This document shows, piece after piece, positions 1 to 8,626 of a DNA stretch of 38,745 bases. The stretch covers positions 1-38,745 of the forward strand of contig CAZJJK010000018.1 in assembly GCA_964546285.1 (NCBI GenBank), given 5' to 3'. Position 1 is the first letter of the stretch; each line of letters starts with the position of its first letter. The stretch is from CAZJJK01 sp964546285. Lineage in GTDB: Bacteria; Spirochaetota; Spirochaetia; Treponematales; Breznakiellaceae. The notes beneath the pieces were generated by a model. That model was not told the origin of the DNA and made no database searches. It was given only the letters and a program-made list of their open reading frames with translations. The position numbers and the translations under genes are program-made.

Positions 1-844
1 TCCGCTGTTTCGGATCGTCCCGCGGCAGTGGCAAATAGACGATTTTTGAAGCGCTCGCTGTCATCGCGACAACCTTTTCCGCCAACTCCAGCATGGTGAA
101 TTCGTCTGGATTGCCGAGGTTGATCGGTCCGGTAACATCATCGCCGGTCGCCATCATGCGGATAAGACCTTCAACTAGATCGTCAACGTAGCAAAACGAC
201 CGCGTCTGCCGGCCATCGCCGTAGATCGTGATGTCCTCGTTCCGCAGGGCTTGAACAATGAAGTTGCTGACGACGCGGCCGTCGTTGACGCTCATGTTTG
301 GACCATAGGTGTTGAAAATGCGGACAACTTTGACGTTGGTGCCTAATTGACGGCGATAATCGAAGAACAAGGTTTCAGCGCCGCGCTTACCCTCATCGTA
401 GCAGCTGCGGATGCCGATCGGATTGACATTGCCCCAGTAGCTTTCGGTTTGAGGATGCTCGGCCGGATCGCCATACACCTCCGAAGTGGAAGCGTGGACG
501 ACTTTAGCCGTCCAGCGGGTGGCCAAATCCAGGACGTTTATGGCGCCGAGGATACTGGTTTTGAATGTTGCCACCGGATCGCGCTGGTAGTGGACGGGGC
601 TGGCGGGACAAGCAAGATTATAGATCTCGTCAACGTGAAAGCTGAAGGGTAAGGTCACATCATGACGTAACAGCTCGAAGAAGGGATTGTCTAAAAGATT
701 GTGGATATTGGCGATATTGCCGGTAAAAAAATTGTCCAGGCAGATAACATGGTGGCCATCGTCAAGCAGTCGCTTGCAGAGATGAGAACCGATAAAGCCC
801 GATCCGCCAGTGACGAGAATTTGCTTCATAGTGGATGATTTCAT
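1..844 (-). CDS. uxs: UDP-glucuronate decarboxylase (UDP-xylose synthase), 3' end outside window
   Basis: Extended SDR epimerase family; the C-terminus runs off the window start, leaving about 281 codons. It converts UDP-glucuronate to UDP-xylose in the cytoplasm. Visible: the Rossmann motif GGSGFIG (residues 13-19), HASTSEVYGDP, the catalytic pair in CYDEGK (Tyr147, Lys151), RIFNTYGPNM and YGDGRQTRSFCYVDD, which together are characteristic of UXS rather than other epimerases. I chose ATG 844 because AGAGGA lies 7 nt upstream, inside the end of the preceding glycosyltransferase gene, only 2 nt away; ATG 829 is an alternative. It is the last visible gene of the glycan operon. UDP-glucuronate would come from the UDP-glucose dehydrogenase at 2765-4096, so the operon can supply xylose. 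Family call is confident; the exact product is inferred from the family. Confidence 0.9.
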   Translation of the reverse strand, partial: MKSSTMKQILVTGGSGFIGSHLCKRLLDDGHHVICLDNFFTGNIANIHNLLDNPFFELLRHDVTLPFSFHVDEIYNLACPASPVHYQRDPVATFKTSILGAINVLDLATRWTAKVVHASTSEVYGDPAEHPQTESYWGNVNPIGIRSCYDEGKRGAETLFFDYRRQLGTNVKVVRIFNTYGPNMSVNDGRVVSNFIVQALRNEDITIYGDGRQTRSFCYVDDLVEGLIRMMATGDDVTGPINLGNPDEFTMLELAEKVVAMTASASKIVYLPLPRDDPKQR

Positions 845-846
845 GT

Positions 847-1983
847 TTATTCCTCTAGAGCATAGTTGATTATTCCAATCATTTTGCTCTGCCATCGCTC
901 CCGTGTAAAAAGGCGTTCAAATTTCAACTTCGCGTTACGGCTCAACTCAGCGTAAATATCTGGCTTATCCAGCAATGTGACAAAAGCTCGCACATAAGCG
1001 TCGATATCGTCATGGGCACAGACAAAACCCTCACGGCCATTCTCCACTGATTCTGGCAGCCCGCCCGAATCCGCTACTACGCAAGGCAAGCCGGCGCTGA
1101 GCGCTTCCACCACGGCAATGCCTTGGCTTTCCCAGAAGCTTGGTTGGAAATAGGCGAAAGCGGAGGCGTAAAGGGAATCGACATTGGCGCGGAACCCGAG
1201 GCAATCGACATAAGGTAGAGAGGCGGTTTTTTTTTGATACTCGGATAACAACGCGCCATCCCCAGCCCAGATGAAGTGAATGAGGCCAGGGAAAAGCTCG
1301 CATACGCGTCGGGCCGTTTCCAGCCAAATATGGGGTTGTTTATATCCTTCGAGATGCCCGATGGTTAGAACTAGCGCAGGCCCAGGGGGTTTGGGCGCCC
1401 TTGACCGTGTTTCGCCATAATTGGGGACAATTCTGATTGGAATATCAAATCTGTCGATATAGCGGTCTTTATTGTATAAGCTAGCGGCGTGACTGGAAAC
1501 GCAGATGATGAGCTTATTGCGCGGGATTAAACCGACTAAATAGCGAAAATAGGCGGCCACGCCGGCGAACGTTGTAGCCCGGATCAAGAGACTATGCGTA
1601 ACCATTATCATCGGGACGGGTAAACGCAGCGCGGCGAAATAATTCAAGCCGCCACCCTGGGAGATGATGATAAGGTCGGGCCTATACCTTTTCCGCAAAA
1701 GGTAAAAGCGGAAAGCGTCATAGGCGAATAAAAAGAAGAGCAGACAGCCCAAACGCCTCGTCGCCCGTACTAGAAAACGGTAGAGACGGGGAAGCAGAAT
1801 GTAATCAAAGCGGACGCGGCAATTCTGGGCGGCAGCGTCGGCGCTTAAACCTGGATCTTTAGTATCGGCCTTAACGCTTACACGGACATCAAAACACGGT
1901 GACAAGAAGGCGATCAAACGCTTGAGGTAGGTACCGGTGCCGCCGGTGCGGTTATAGTCGGCGACGATGAGGAGACGCTTCAT
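847..1983 (-). CDS. Glycosyltransferase family 4
   Basis: Predicted GT-B glycosyltransferase of 378 aa. The N-terminal half begins with LLIVADYNRTGGTGTYLKRL, a typical GT4 acceptor-side loop. The C-terminal half carries the donor-binding signature ESQGIAVVEALSAGLP (E-x7-E) followed by VVADSGGLPE. Acceptor and donor cannot be read from sequence. The start is set at ATG 1983 because AGGTGG lies just upstream; a GTG at 1992 is in frame but sits in that ribosome site. A run of nine A's on the coding strand (1227-1235) encodes part of a QKKT stretch. The protein is cytoplasmic or peripheral to the inner membrane, assembling the glycan exported by Wzm/Wzt. Confidence 0.85.
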   Translation of the reverse strand: MKRLLIVADYNRTGGTGTYLKRLIAFLSPCFDVRVSVKADTKDPGLSADAAAQNCRVRFDYILLPRLYRFLVRATRRLGCLLFFLFAYDAFRFYLLRKRYRPDLIIISQGGGLNYFAALRLPVPMIMVTHSLLIRATTFAGVAAYFRYLVGLIPRNKLIICVSSHAASLYNKDRYIDRFDIPIRIVPNYGETRSRAPKPPGPALVLTIGHLEGYKQPHIWLETARRVCELFPGLIHFIWAGDGALLSEYQKKTASLPYVDCLGFRANVDSLYASAFAYFQPSFWESQGIAVVEALSAGLPCVVADSGGLPESVENGREGFVCAHDDIDAYVRAFVTLLDKPDIYAELSRNAKLKFERLFTRERWQSKMIGIINYALEE

Positions 1984-2044
1984 CGGCTCCACCTATCGTG
2001 TTTGCTCGCGGTTCTGATTCGGTCGGGATGCAACGGAAGGGTCA

Positions 2045-2758
2045 TCAGTCCAAGAACCGTCCAAACATAGTTTTGAGCTGATGCTTCAGGCGTTGCCTGG
2101 CCGTTGGCGCTTTGTAGAGGCCGTATTTTTTTTGAACAGCTTCTGTTTCACGGCCGAGCGCTTCGTCCCGGTTGCTGATACCGTCCATGGGAAAATTGGC
2201 GACAATTAGGTCGATGAAGCGAAATTCGACATCATTGGCCCTATAGCGTAAAAAAGCTTCATAGTCCGCGGCAATCCTATAGGACTCGTCGTAATAGCCT
2301 AAACGTTCATAGATGGTCCGTGGTACGAACGATGCTGGATGCGGCAGCATCCGTTCTTTTAGCTTTTCGCTGTTCCACCCCCATATCTCGTCAAAATGAC
2401 CGTTTCTGAAGGTTTTGATTGCCCCATATAGGATGGCTTCAGGATGCGATTCATGGATAGGCAGGACCTTTTCAAGAACTCCCGGCAGAAGACTGTCGCC
2501 CGAATGGATCAGTCCTATGAGTGAACCGCGGCACTGCTGGAGGCCTTTGTTAATCGCTTGATAAATACCCTCATCCATCTCCGATACCCAATACGCAAGA
2601 TGCGGTGCGTATTCTTTTATAACACTAACGCTGTCGTCATCCGAGCCGCCGTCAATGACAATGTATTCGATATCGGTTCCTGTTTGGGTCAGGACCGATT
2701 CCATAGTCATCCGTAGGCCGGCGGCATTGCCCTTATTGATCGTGACTATGCTGATCAT
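2045..2758 (-). CDS. Glycosyltransferase family 2 (WcaE/TuaG-like)
   Basis: A 237-aa single-domain GT-A enzyme. The N-terminus MISIVTINKGN and IEYIVIDGGSDDDS form the nucleotide-binding fold; WVSEMDEGIYQAINKGL and GLIHSGDS are typical of WcaE-type family 2 transferases, the last standing in for the usual DxD metal site. No membrane segment follows, so it is a soluble transferase adding one sugar to a lipid-linked or growing glycan. AAGGA lies 11 nt before ATG 2758, and the start is 6 nt after the ugd stop, so the genes are probably co-translated. Sugar specificity is unknown. Confidence 0.85.
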   Translation of the reverse strand: MISIVTINKGNAAGLRMTMESVLTQTGTDIEYIVIDGGSDDDSVSVIKEYAPHLAYWVSEMDEGIYQAINKGLQQCRGSLIGLIHSGDSLLPGVLEKVLPIHESHPEAILYGAIKTFRNGHFDEIWGWNSEKLKERMLPHPASFVPRTIYERLGYYDESYRIAADYEAFLRYRANDVEFRFIDLIVANFPMDGISNRDEALGRETEAVQKKYGLYKAPTARQRLKHQLKTMFGRFLD

Positions 2759-2764
2759 CGAGCT

Positions 2765-4096
2765 TTAGATCCTTCCCATACCGAAATAAGTGAAGCCTTC
2801 GGCTTGTAGGCGTTTCGGATCCCAGATGTTACGGCCATCAAAGACGACCGGCTGTTTTAGCGCCGCTTTGACCTTAGGCCAAGAGGGACGGCGGAATTCG
2901 TTCCATTCTGTCACTAGGATCAAGGCGTCCACGCCATCTACGCAATCATAGATATTTTGTCGATACGTTACCGTATCGCCTAGGATTTTTTGGGCTTCGT
3001 CCATAGCTTCGGGGTCGTAGACTCGGATCCGAGCGCCCAAGGCCAGCAATTTTTCGATTATTACGAGCGACGGCGCGTCGCGCATATCGTCGGTCTGTGG
3101 CTTAAAGGCTAAACCCCATAGGGCGAAAGTCAAACCAGTAAGATCACCTGTCGGTGTGTCGCCCTTGAAATGCCGGCGTATCTTAGCGACCAGCGTCGCC
3201 TTCTGAGTATCGTTGACTTGGTTAACCGCCTTGAGCAGGGACATTTCCAGCCCAAAAGAGCCGCCGGTATGGATCAGCGCCTGAACGTCCTTCGGGAAGC
3301 AGGAACCGCCGTAGCCGACACCCGGGAATAGGAATTCGTAGCCGATGCGCCGGTCGGCGCCGATGCCCTCACGAACCGCCGCGATATCGGCGCCGGAGGC
3401 CTCACACAGATTCGAAATCTCATTGATAAAAGATATTTTATTGGCTAGAAAACAATTAGCAGCGTATTTCGTCATTTCCGCGCTGCGGATGTCCATGACG
3501 ATCAAGGGATGAAAGGTCCGGAGGAAGGGTTCGTACAATTCCCGTATGAGTTCGATAGCCCGCTTGGAGTCGCCGCCGACTACCACGCGGTCGGGTTTCA
3601 TGAAGTCGGCGATGGCGTTGCCTTCTTTGAGAAATTCCGGATTGGACACCACATCGAACTCTATCGCTTCCCCGCGGCGTGTCAACTCGTCTTGAACGCG
3701 ATTCCGGACCTGGTCAGCGGTTCCGACTGGAACGGTGGATTTGTCCACCACAACCTTATATCGATCCATGAATTTCCCTATGTCGGCGGCGGCGGCGAAG
3801 ACGTAGTCCAGGTTCGCTTCACCCGACAGACTCATCGGCGTGCCGACCGCGATAAAGACGATGTCGCCGTGCTTCACGCCGCGCTTGAGGTCGGTCGTGA
3901 AATCCAGCCGGCTTTCCTCACGGTTCCGCGCGATCAATTCAGATAAGCCCGGTTCATAAAGCGGCACACCGCCCGAAAGGAGCGTATCGATTTTCGCTTG
4001 GTCGATATCGACGCAGAGTACGTCATTGCCGCTGTCCGCGAGGCAGGTGCCGGTCACGAGGCCGACATAGCCCGTACCGATGACGGTGATGTTCAT
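2765..4096 (-). CDS. ugd: UDP-glucose 6-dehydrogenase
   Basis: Oxidises UDP-glucose to UDP-glucuronate with two NAD+ in the cytoplasm. The 443-aa length fits the TuaD/Ugd group. Visible: the NAD motif GTGYVGLVTGTCLA at the N-terminus, VAVGTP near residue 85, KSTVPVGT, SNPEFLKEG and the catalytic cysteine in GYGGSCFPKD (Cys266). The C-terminal UDP-binding domain contains LWGLAFKPQTDDMRDAPS. A good ribosome site (AAGGGAG, 5-6 nt) precedes ATG 4096. It feeds the UDP-glucuronate decarboxylase at the window edge and possibly a glucuronosyltransferase of this operon. GDP-mannose dehydrogenase belongs to the same superfamily, but the motifs favour Ugd. Confidence 0.95.
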   Translation of the reverse strand: MNITVIGTGYVGLVTGTCLADSGNDVLCVDIDQAKIDTLLSGGVPLYEPGLSELIARNREESRLDFTTDLKRGVKHGDIVFIAVGTPMSLSGEANLDYVFAAAADIGKFMDRYKVVVDKSTVPVGTADQVRNRVQDELTRRGEAIEFDVVSNPEFLKEGNAIADFMKPDRVVVGGDSKRAIELIRELYEPFLRTFHPLIVMDIRSAEMTKYAANCFLANKISFINEISNLCEASGADIAAVREGIGADRRIGYEFLFPGVGYGGSCFPKDVQALIHTGGSFGLEMSLLKAVNQVNDTQKATLVAKIRRHFKGDTPTGDLTGLTFALWGLAFKPQTDDMRDAPSLVIIEKLLALGARIRVYDPEAMDEAQKILGDTVTYRQNIYDCVDGVDALILVTEWNEFRRPSWPKVKAALKQPVVFDGRNIWDPKRLQAEGFTYFGMGRI

Positions 4097-4117
4097 GGGG
4101 TCTCCCTTTGCCGCAAT

Positions 4118-5293
4118 CTATTGTTTCCAAGTCCTGATCAAGGGATCGATAGAATCAAGTATTGCCAAAATGGCGGAAAAATATGAATGGCGTTCGTATG
4201 TCTTGGCTAGATTTCCCCCTTTTTCGATCAATTCAGATCGCCGCGTTTCATTCAAATAGAGCGTGCGGATGGCTTGAGCCAATTCTTCAGGATCGGTCGC
4301 ATCGATAAATAAAGCGGCATCGCTCATCTGTTCCAGATGGCCAGGCAAATTGGAAATGATGAGCGGACAACCCAAGAAAGCCGCTTCCAATGGCGGCAAA
4401 TTATTGGGACCAAGCAAGGATACATAGGTCATCGCTACAGCGTTTCGATATAGATAGAGTAGGATAGCATCATTGACAAAGCCAAGAATACGGATTTGTT
4501 CACCTAGCCCGCGCTTAATGATCTGCTCTTCGATATAGGCTCTATTACCTTTGTCCGATCCGACAAAATAGCAATTGATGGGCAACTCATACCTTTCCTT
4601 CAATAGCGCGATTGCCTCGATAATCGCGATATGGTTCTTATGAGCCCAGAATTGAGCCGGATAAAAGATGAAGGGCTTCTTGATTTCTTCGTATTCAATC
4701 GAGTCTGTTTTTTCGCCGGCACAAAATGCCGGAATTGGGAAGGGTATGATCTTTATCTTTTCAGGGTTGATCGGGTAATTATCCAATATTTCTTTTTTTC
4801 CTGTGCAGTTCCCGGTAATAACTAAAGCCGCCTTATACAGCATATCCGTGTATAATTTTTCTCTACTCTCCCATGACCAGCCGCTTATACGGACTTCAGG
4901 AAAAATCGGCTGCGATCGGTGTCCGAGATCCCAGACCGTAAAGGCGTATGGAATATCGACTACGCAATGATATGGACCCAGCAGCCATAAGAAATCGATT
5001 CCCTCTTTCTTGATTGCTTCAATTAAGCGATCATTCTTGGTCGGATGACCGGTCGCTTTTCCTTTTAGTTTTTTTAAGTACCGACTAATAAAGGTTTTTT
5101 CTTTTCTCTCGGCGATATTCACAAATTTGAATCCATCGTTTTCATCATATTCGGCGAAAGACGTGTCATCGATGATCAAGACGACCCTATGACGTGAAGG
5201 AGTATGTCGGATTTTTTCTATAATCGTGGTAAGCAGAGAATAAGCTCCGCCGGCTGATGGCGAATAGTTTTCCGTGAAAAAACCAACAACCAT
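4118..5293 (-). CDS. Glycosyltransferase family 4
   Basis: A GT-B fold transferase of 391 aa. The N-terminus MVVGFFTENYSPSAGGAYSLL is the usual acceptor-side start; FIFYPAQFWAHKNHIAIIEA begins the C-terminal donor domain; the segment GPNNLPPLEAAFLGCPLIIS carries the donor-site glutamate region, though the first Glu of E-x7-E is replaced (PNNLPPLE). Base composition is more AT-rich than in the neighbouring ugd and gmd genes, as often seen for strain-variable transferases. ATG 5293 has GGAG 10 nt upstream. Linkage and sugar are not predictable. Confidence 0.85.
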   Translation of the reverse strand: MVVGFFTENYSPSAGGAYSLLTTIIEKIRHTPSRHRVVLIIDDTSFAEYDENDGFKFVNIAERKEKTFISRYLKKLKGKATGHPTKNDRLIEAIKKEGIDFLWLLGPYHCVVDIPYAFTVWDLGHRSQPIFPEVRISGWSWESREKLYTDMLYKAALVITGNCTGKKEILDNYPINPEKIKIIPFPIPAFCAGEKTDSIEYEEIKKPFIFYPAQFWAHKNHIAIIEAIALLKERYELPINCYFVGSDKGNRAYIEEQIIKRGLGEQIRILGFVNDAILLYLYRNAVAMTYVSLLGPNNLPPLEAAFLGCPLIISNLPGHLEQMSDAALFIDATDPEELAQAIRTLYLNETRRSELIEKGGNLAKTYERHSYFSAILAILDSIDPLIRTWKQ

Positions 5294-5320
5294 TAAAGAA
5301 TCTCCACGATATTGAGGGCC

Positions 5321-6451
5321 TTATTTCCGGCTTTCGAAGAAAGACGATATTGTGGCGCATATCCGCTTTATCTGTTCCTCGCTCAAACCGCTGCCGCTCG
5401 GCAAGTACAATCCATTCGCTGAAAGCCAATCAGAGACGTGGAAATCCCCAGAACAGTCGCAACCGAAGTCTATCAATGATTTTTGCCTATGCATGCCTTC
5501 AAATAAAAGTCGGGTATCTACTCCATGTCCTTTGAGATATTCTATAAGTACGTCACGGGTTTTAGGAATTACGGATTTGATAGCGATCGCATTCATCCAG
5601 TGAACATTGAGCGTCTCTTTTTCATCTTGCTGGAAAACTACATTTACGCAACCCGCTAGATATTGCTTATACAAAGCAGCGTTTCTGATCCGCCGTTTTC
5701 GGTATTCATCGGCCTTTTCCGTTTGGGCTAGTCCGATCGCGGCATGCAGATTGCTCATGCGATAATTAAAGCCGATATGATCATGAAGATAGGTTCTAGG
5801 CGCGTCCAATGGGAAACAAAGGTTTTTGAAATAGCGGCATTTATCATAGTAGTCTCTATTGTTTGTCACAACCATGCCGCCTTCGCCCGTTGTGATGTTT
5901 TTATTTGCGTAGAAACTAAAAGCGGCGATATCGGAAAAACTTCCGGTCTTTCGATCTTTGTAGAGGGCACCATGAGCTTCGGCCGCATCCTCGATAATAT
6001 ATAAACGATGCTTTTTGGCAATTCGGCCGATCTCATCCATATCGCAGGGGTTACCGAATATGTGCACCGGGATAATCGCTTTGGTACGCTTGGTTATTTT
6101 CTTTTCTAGCTGTGTCGTGTCCAGATTCCAGGTAAGAGGATCGGCATCGACGAACACCGGTGTGGCGCCCGAATAACAAACAGCGAAAGCCGTCGCTATC
6201 ATAGTGAATGTGGGAATAATCACCTCATCGCCTTTTCCGATGCCCAAAGCTGTGATGGCTAGGTGGATGGCGACTGTACCGTTGCAGACAGCGACGCCGT
6301 ATCGGCAATCGCAGTATTCGGCGAAGGCGTTCTCGAATTCGGAAACGTATTTCCCGGCTGACGAAATCCAGCCTGAAGCGAGCGCGTCGTTGACGTATTT
6401 AGATTCGTTTCCTATCAGCAGGGGCTCACAGACCGGAATAAAATCACTCAC
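5321..6451 (-). CDS. DegT/DnrJ/EryC1 sugar aminotransferase, GDP-perosamine synthase-like
   Basis: PLP-dependent nucleotide-sugar aminotransferase, 376 aa from the chosen GTG start. It shows SGWISSAGKYVSEFE, NGTVAIHLAITALGIGKGDE, IEDAAEAHG (Asp155 to the PLP pyridine) and SFYANKNITTGEGGM with the Schiff-base Lys184. The overall pattern matches RfbE/Per perosamine synthases as I know them, which aminate GDP-4-keto-6-deoxymannose, the product of the Gmd encoded upstream. The frame is open to 6547, but GTG 6451 gives a GTGAGTGA overlap with the upstream stop and AAGGAA about 6 nt ahead, so the longer start is unlikely. Family is certain; the GDP-perosamine product is inferred. Confidence 0.8.
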   Translation of the reverse strand: MSDFIPVCEPLLIGNESKYVNDALASGWISSAGKYVSEFENAFAEYCDCRYGVAVCNGTVAIHLAITALGIGKGDEVIIPTFTMIATAFAVCYSGATPVFVDADPLTWNLDTTQLEKKITKRTKAIIPVHIFGNPCDMDEIGRIAKKHRLYIIEDAAEAHGALYKDRKTGSFSDIAAFSFYANKNITTGEGGMVVTNNRDYYDKCRYFKNLCFPLDAPRTYLHDHIGFNYRMSNLHAAIGLAQTEKADEYRKRRIRNAALYKQYLAGCVNVVFQQDEKETLNVHWMNAIAIKSVIPKTRDVLIEYLKGHGVDTRLLFEGMHRQKSLIDFGCDCSGDFHVSDWLSANGLYLPSGSGLSEEQIKRICATISSFFESRK

Positions 6452-6860
6452 TGTCGATTCCTTGGAAACGGGTTTTATCGTTCTCGCCGGCGTAGGGGCC
6501 CTGTTTGATTTCATACATTTCGATGTCCTCAATGACTTTGAAACCATGTCCGCCAGCGGCTAGCAATATAACATCGCCATCGGATAATTCCGTTGATTTT
6601 TGGTATTCTTTGGCATCGTTGTAAAAATCGACGCGGATTCGGCCTTTTTTGATTACCAGAACTTCTTTTGTATATAGAACCGTTCTTTCAACTTGGTTAT
6701 GGATATGAGGCATGATGTATTTTCCTGCCGGGTGTTTCATATAGGCCAGTTGCTGGGAAAAATCATCCGGGGTGAAAAACTGGATACCGTCCTTTTGGAA
6801 TCCGCTCTTGACGATGATCGCTAGAATCTTACCATTCGCGTCTACTATTCTTTCTACCAT
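6444..6860 (-). CDS. Cupin-fold protein of glycan clusters
   Basis: A 138-aa protein with a single cupin-like core: HPAGKYIMPHIHNQVERTVLYTKEVLVIKKGRIRVDF, where PHIHN and the later GGHGF are the likely metal or ligand positions, and LSDGDVILLAAGGHGF is a typical second cupin motif. Proteins of this type sit beside sugar aminotransferases and 3,4-ketoisomerases, but I cannot assign a reaction. It overlaps the downstream perosamine-synthase-like gene by 8 nt, implying coupled translation and a shared pathway. It could be an isomerase, an epimerase or a non-catalytic sugar-binding protein. Confidence 0.65.
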   Translation of the reverse strand: MVERIVDANGKILAIIVKSGFQKDGIQFFTPDDFSQQLAYMKHPAGKYIMPHIHNQVERTVLYTKEVLVIKKGRIRVDFYNDAKEYQKSTELSDGDVILLAAGGHGFKVIEDIEMYEIKQGPYAGENDKTRFQGIDSE

Positions 6861-6878
6861 TCACTTCACCCAATTCCT

Positions 6879-7916
6879 TTATACAGAGATGATTACTTCA
6901 TTCTTCAGACCGCCGAGCCTGGGAGGTAGCAGTTTCTTAAAGTTGTATAGATACTTGGCGATTATCGGATTGTCTGAGTTGACTCCATTTTTGACTTCAT
7001 AGCGGAAAAGATAGTTACCCCTATTGATAAAACGGGCGAATTCGGAGACGTTCGATGAAGCATGTAGCAGGCCGGTACAGCGCGCGAGAAGATATGCTCC
7101 TATCATTATTTCTTTCCCCAATTGATAGACATGACCTTTTCTCGGTGATTCGATCAAGTATGCGTTTTTCTTATAGGTCCGGTAATATGGTGTGAAAAAG
7201 ACCTTGGAGCCATAGCGCTTCATAAAAATGTCAAGATAGTCTTGTTCTTCGGTCACAAGGAAAATATTGTCGATCGCATATTTGTCAAAAATTTCATCTG
7301 TCAATTTGAGCATTTGACCGGTAGTAGGACAAAACGGATGCCCCTGTGCTATATTTTGTTCATAACCGCGAAAGTGAATCCCTAATACCCGGCGACCTTC
7401 AATGAGAGCATGATAATACGAGTCAATCTCGTCAGATATTTCTTTCCGTGGAACGATATATTTTTGGTAATAATCGAATAGTCCGTGATTTGATAAATAC
7501 GATCCTTGATCCCAGGCGTACGAACCGCCGCAAAAAAAGACATTTTTGCTGACATAGACTTCATCAAGCTTGAAGGGGCTTACCGGATTGAAAAAATACT
7601 CCCACGAATTCGCGTTGGATAGGATTTCACGACCGTCATAATAAGTATTGGGAAAATTTTGGTAATCGACCACCGGAATCATTCCCAATCGTTCGGCTAA
7701 GCGTAATTGGGCAAGAACATACTGAAGGTTAGAAAACAGGCCGGCTTTATGGCCGAATATGACATAGAACTTCTTATCGGGATTCGCGCCCCCGAAAGAC
7801 GCGGGACGGATGAGCGGGTATTTCCCGACGTCGATGCTATTTTCGGGAAGCTTAAATGCGGGTTGATGGAAATCCATCATTGCTATTTTTTTTAGTTGCC
7901 GCTTGATGAATCCCAT
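6879..7916 (-). CDS. Fucosyltransferase-like protein (GT11/GT23/GT65 superfamily)
   Basis: A 345-aa protein. GHKAGLFSNLQYVLAQLRLAERLGMIPVVDY (about residues 55-85) is the N-terminal pattern of the fucosyltransferase superfamily that includes NodZ and protein O-fucosyltransferases. VLGIHFRGYEQN (HFRG at 181-184) matches the GDP-fucose-binding HxRG motif, and LLHASSNVSEFARF near the C-terminus resembles their motif III. It would transfer fucose from GDP-fucose made by Gmd and Fcl of the same operon, an inference from motif and context. There is no clear ribosome site at ATG 7916; ATG 7880 is also possible. AT-richer than the precursor genes. Confidence 0.65.
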   Translation of the reverse strand: MGFIKRQLKKIAMMDFHQPAFKLPENSIDVGKYPLIRPASFGGANPDKKFYVIFGHKAGLFSNLQYVLAQLRLAERLGMIPVVDYQNFPNTYYDGREILSNANSWEYFFNPVSPFKLDEVYVSKNVFFCGGSYAWDQGSYLSNHGLFDYYQKYIVPRKEISDEIDSYYHALIEGRRVLGIHFRGYEQNIAQGHPFCPTTGQMLKLTDEIFDKYAIDNIFLVTEEQDYLDIFMKRYGSKVFFTPYYRTYKKNAYLIESPRKGHVYQLGKEIMIGAYLLARCTGLLHASSNVSEFARFINRGNYLFRYEVKNGVNSDNPIIAKYLYNFKKLLPPRLGGLKNEVIISV

Positions 7917-7929
7917 GATCTAAAAGCCG

Positions 7930-8625
7930 CTAGAGTTTATACCGCGACCGTATCGCGGTCGCTGGATCGCCGGCGATATACGAATTCTCTCCGAAGGAAG
8001 CGTTGACTATGGAATTGCTTCTTACGAAGGAGTTTTTGCCGATATGGACTCCCGGAGAGACGATTACGTTTATTCCGAGCCACACATTGTCGTCTAGATA
8101 CACCGATCCGACCAGGCTCGGCGATTTCCCGCTGTAGGGAACGATCGATACGATTTCGGATTCGTTGTAGGGGTTGTTGCACATGCTGGTCAACGAATAG
8201 ATTTTGGCGTCGGCCGACATGACGCAGCGATCGCCTAGGCGTACGCCCCAGTAGCCGTATATCATGCAATTCTGAGATATGTGGCAATCTCTACCGATGA
8301 CGATCTCTCCCTTATTGGTGCTTGCGCTGGCGCTCTTACGCTCCTTGATATAGCGGGAGGAGATATCGATATTGGGCGGCGAGGCGACGAGGATACAGTT
8401 CTTGTCGATCAAGGTATTATCAGCGATGGAGATAAACTCGCAACCCTTTAAAAAGACGCCAGTTTCAATGACGACATTCTTGCCCAAATATTTAAGCCGT
8501 TTCGCATAGTAGCTGTAACGCTTGGCATAGCCGGATTCGCCATCAAGTATCCTGATTTTGGATCGATACCGTTCATCAAAGCCGTTTATGATCGATCGGC
8601 CGAACGCCTTGATTTTACCCAACAC
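7930..8625 (-). CDS. Left-handed beta-helix (hexapeptide) acyltransferase
   Basis: A 231-aa protein made almost entirely of hexapeptide repeats: IADNTLIDKNCILVAS, EIVIGRDCHISQNCMIYG, VRLGDRCVMSADAKIYS, VYLDDNVWLGINVIVSPGVHIG and SFVRSNSIVNASFG, ending in YIAGDPATAIRSR, a hallmark of the WcaF/maltose O-acetyltransferase group. It probably O-acetylates a sugar of the glycan using acetyl-CoA. GTG 8625 is preceded by GAGGA about 6 nt upstream and follows the previous stop by one base. It does not resemble the pyruvyl or PerB N-acetyltransferases closely enough to name it. Confidence 0.8.
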   Translation of the reverse strand: MLGKIKAFGRSIINGFDERYRSKIRILDGESGYAKRYSYYAKRLKYLGKNVVIETGVFLKGCEFISIADNTLIDKNCILVASPPNIDISSRYIKERKSASASTNKGEIVIGRDCHISQNCMIYGYWGVRLGDRCVMSADAKIYSLTSMCNNPYNESEIVSIVPYSGKSPSLVGSVYLDDNVWLGINVIVSPGVHIGKNSFVRSNSIVNASFGENSYIAGDPATAIRSRYKL

Positions 8626-8626
8626 G

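Noticed and set aside
3509..3946. 145-aa plus-strand frame
   Set aside because: Antisense shadow of ugd, whose motifs are complete; no recognisable family.
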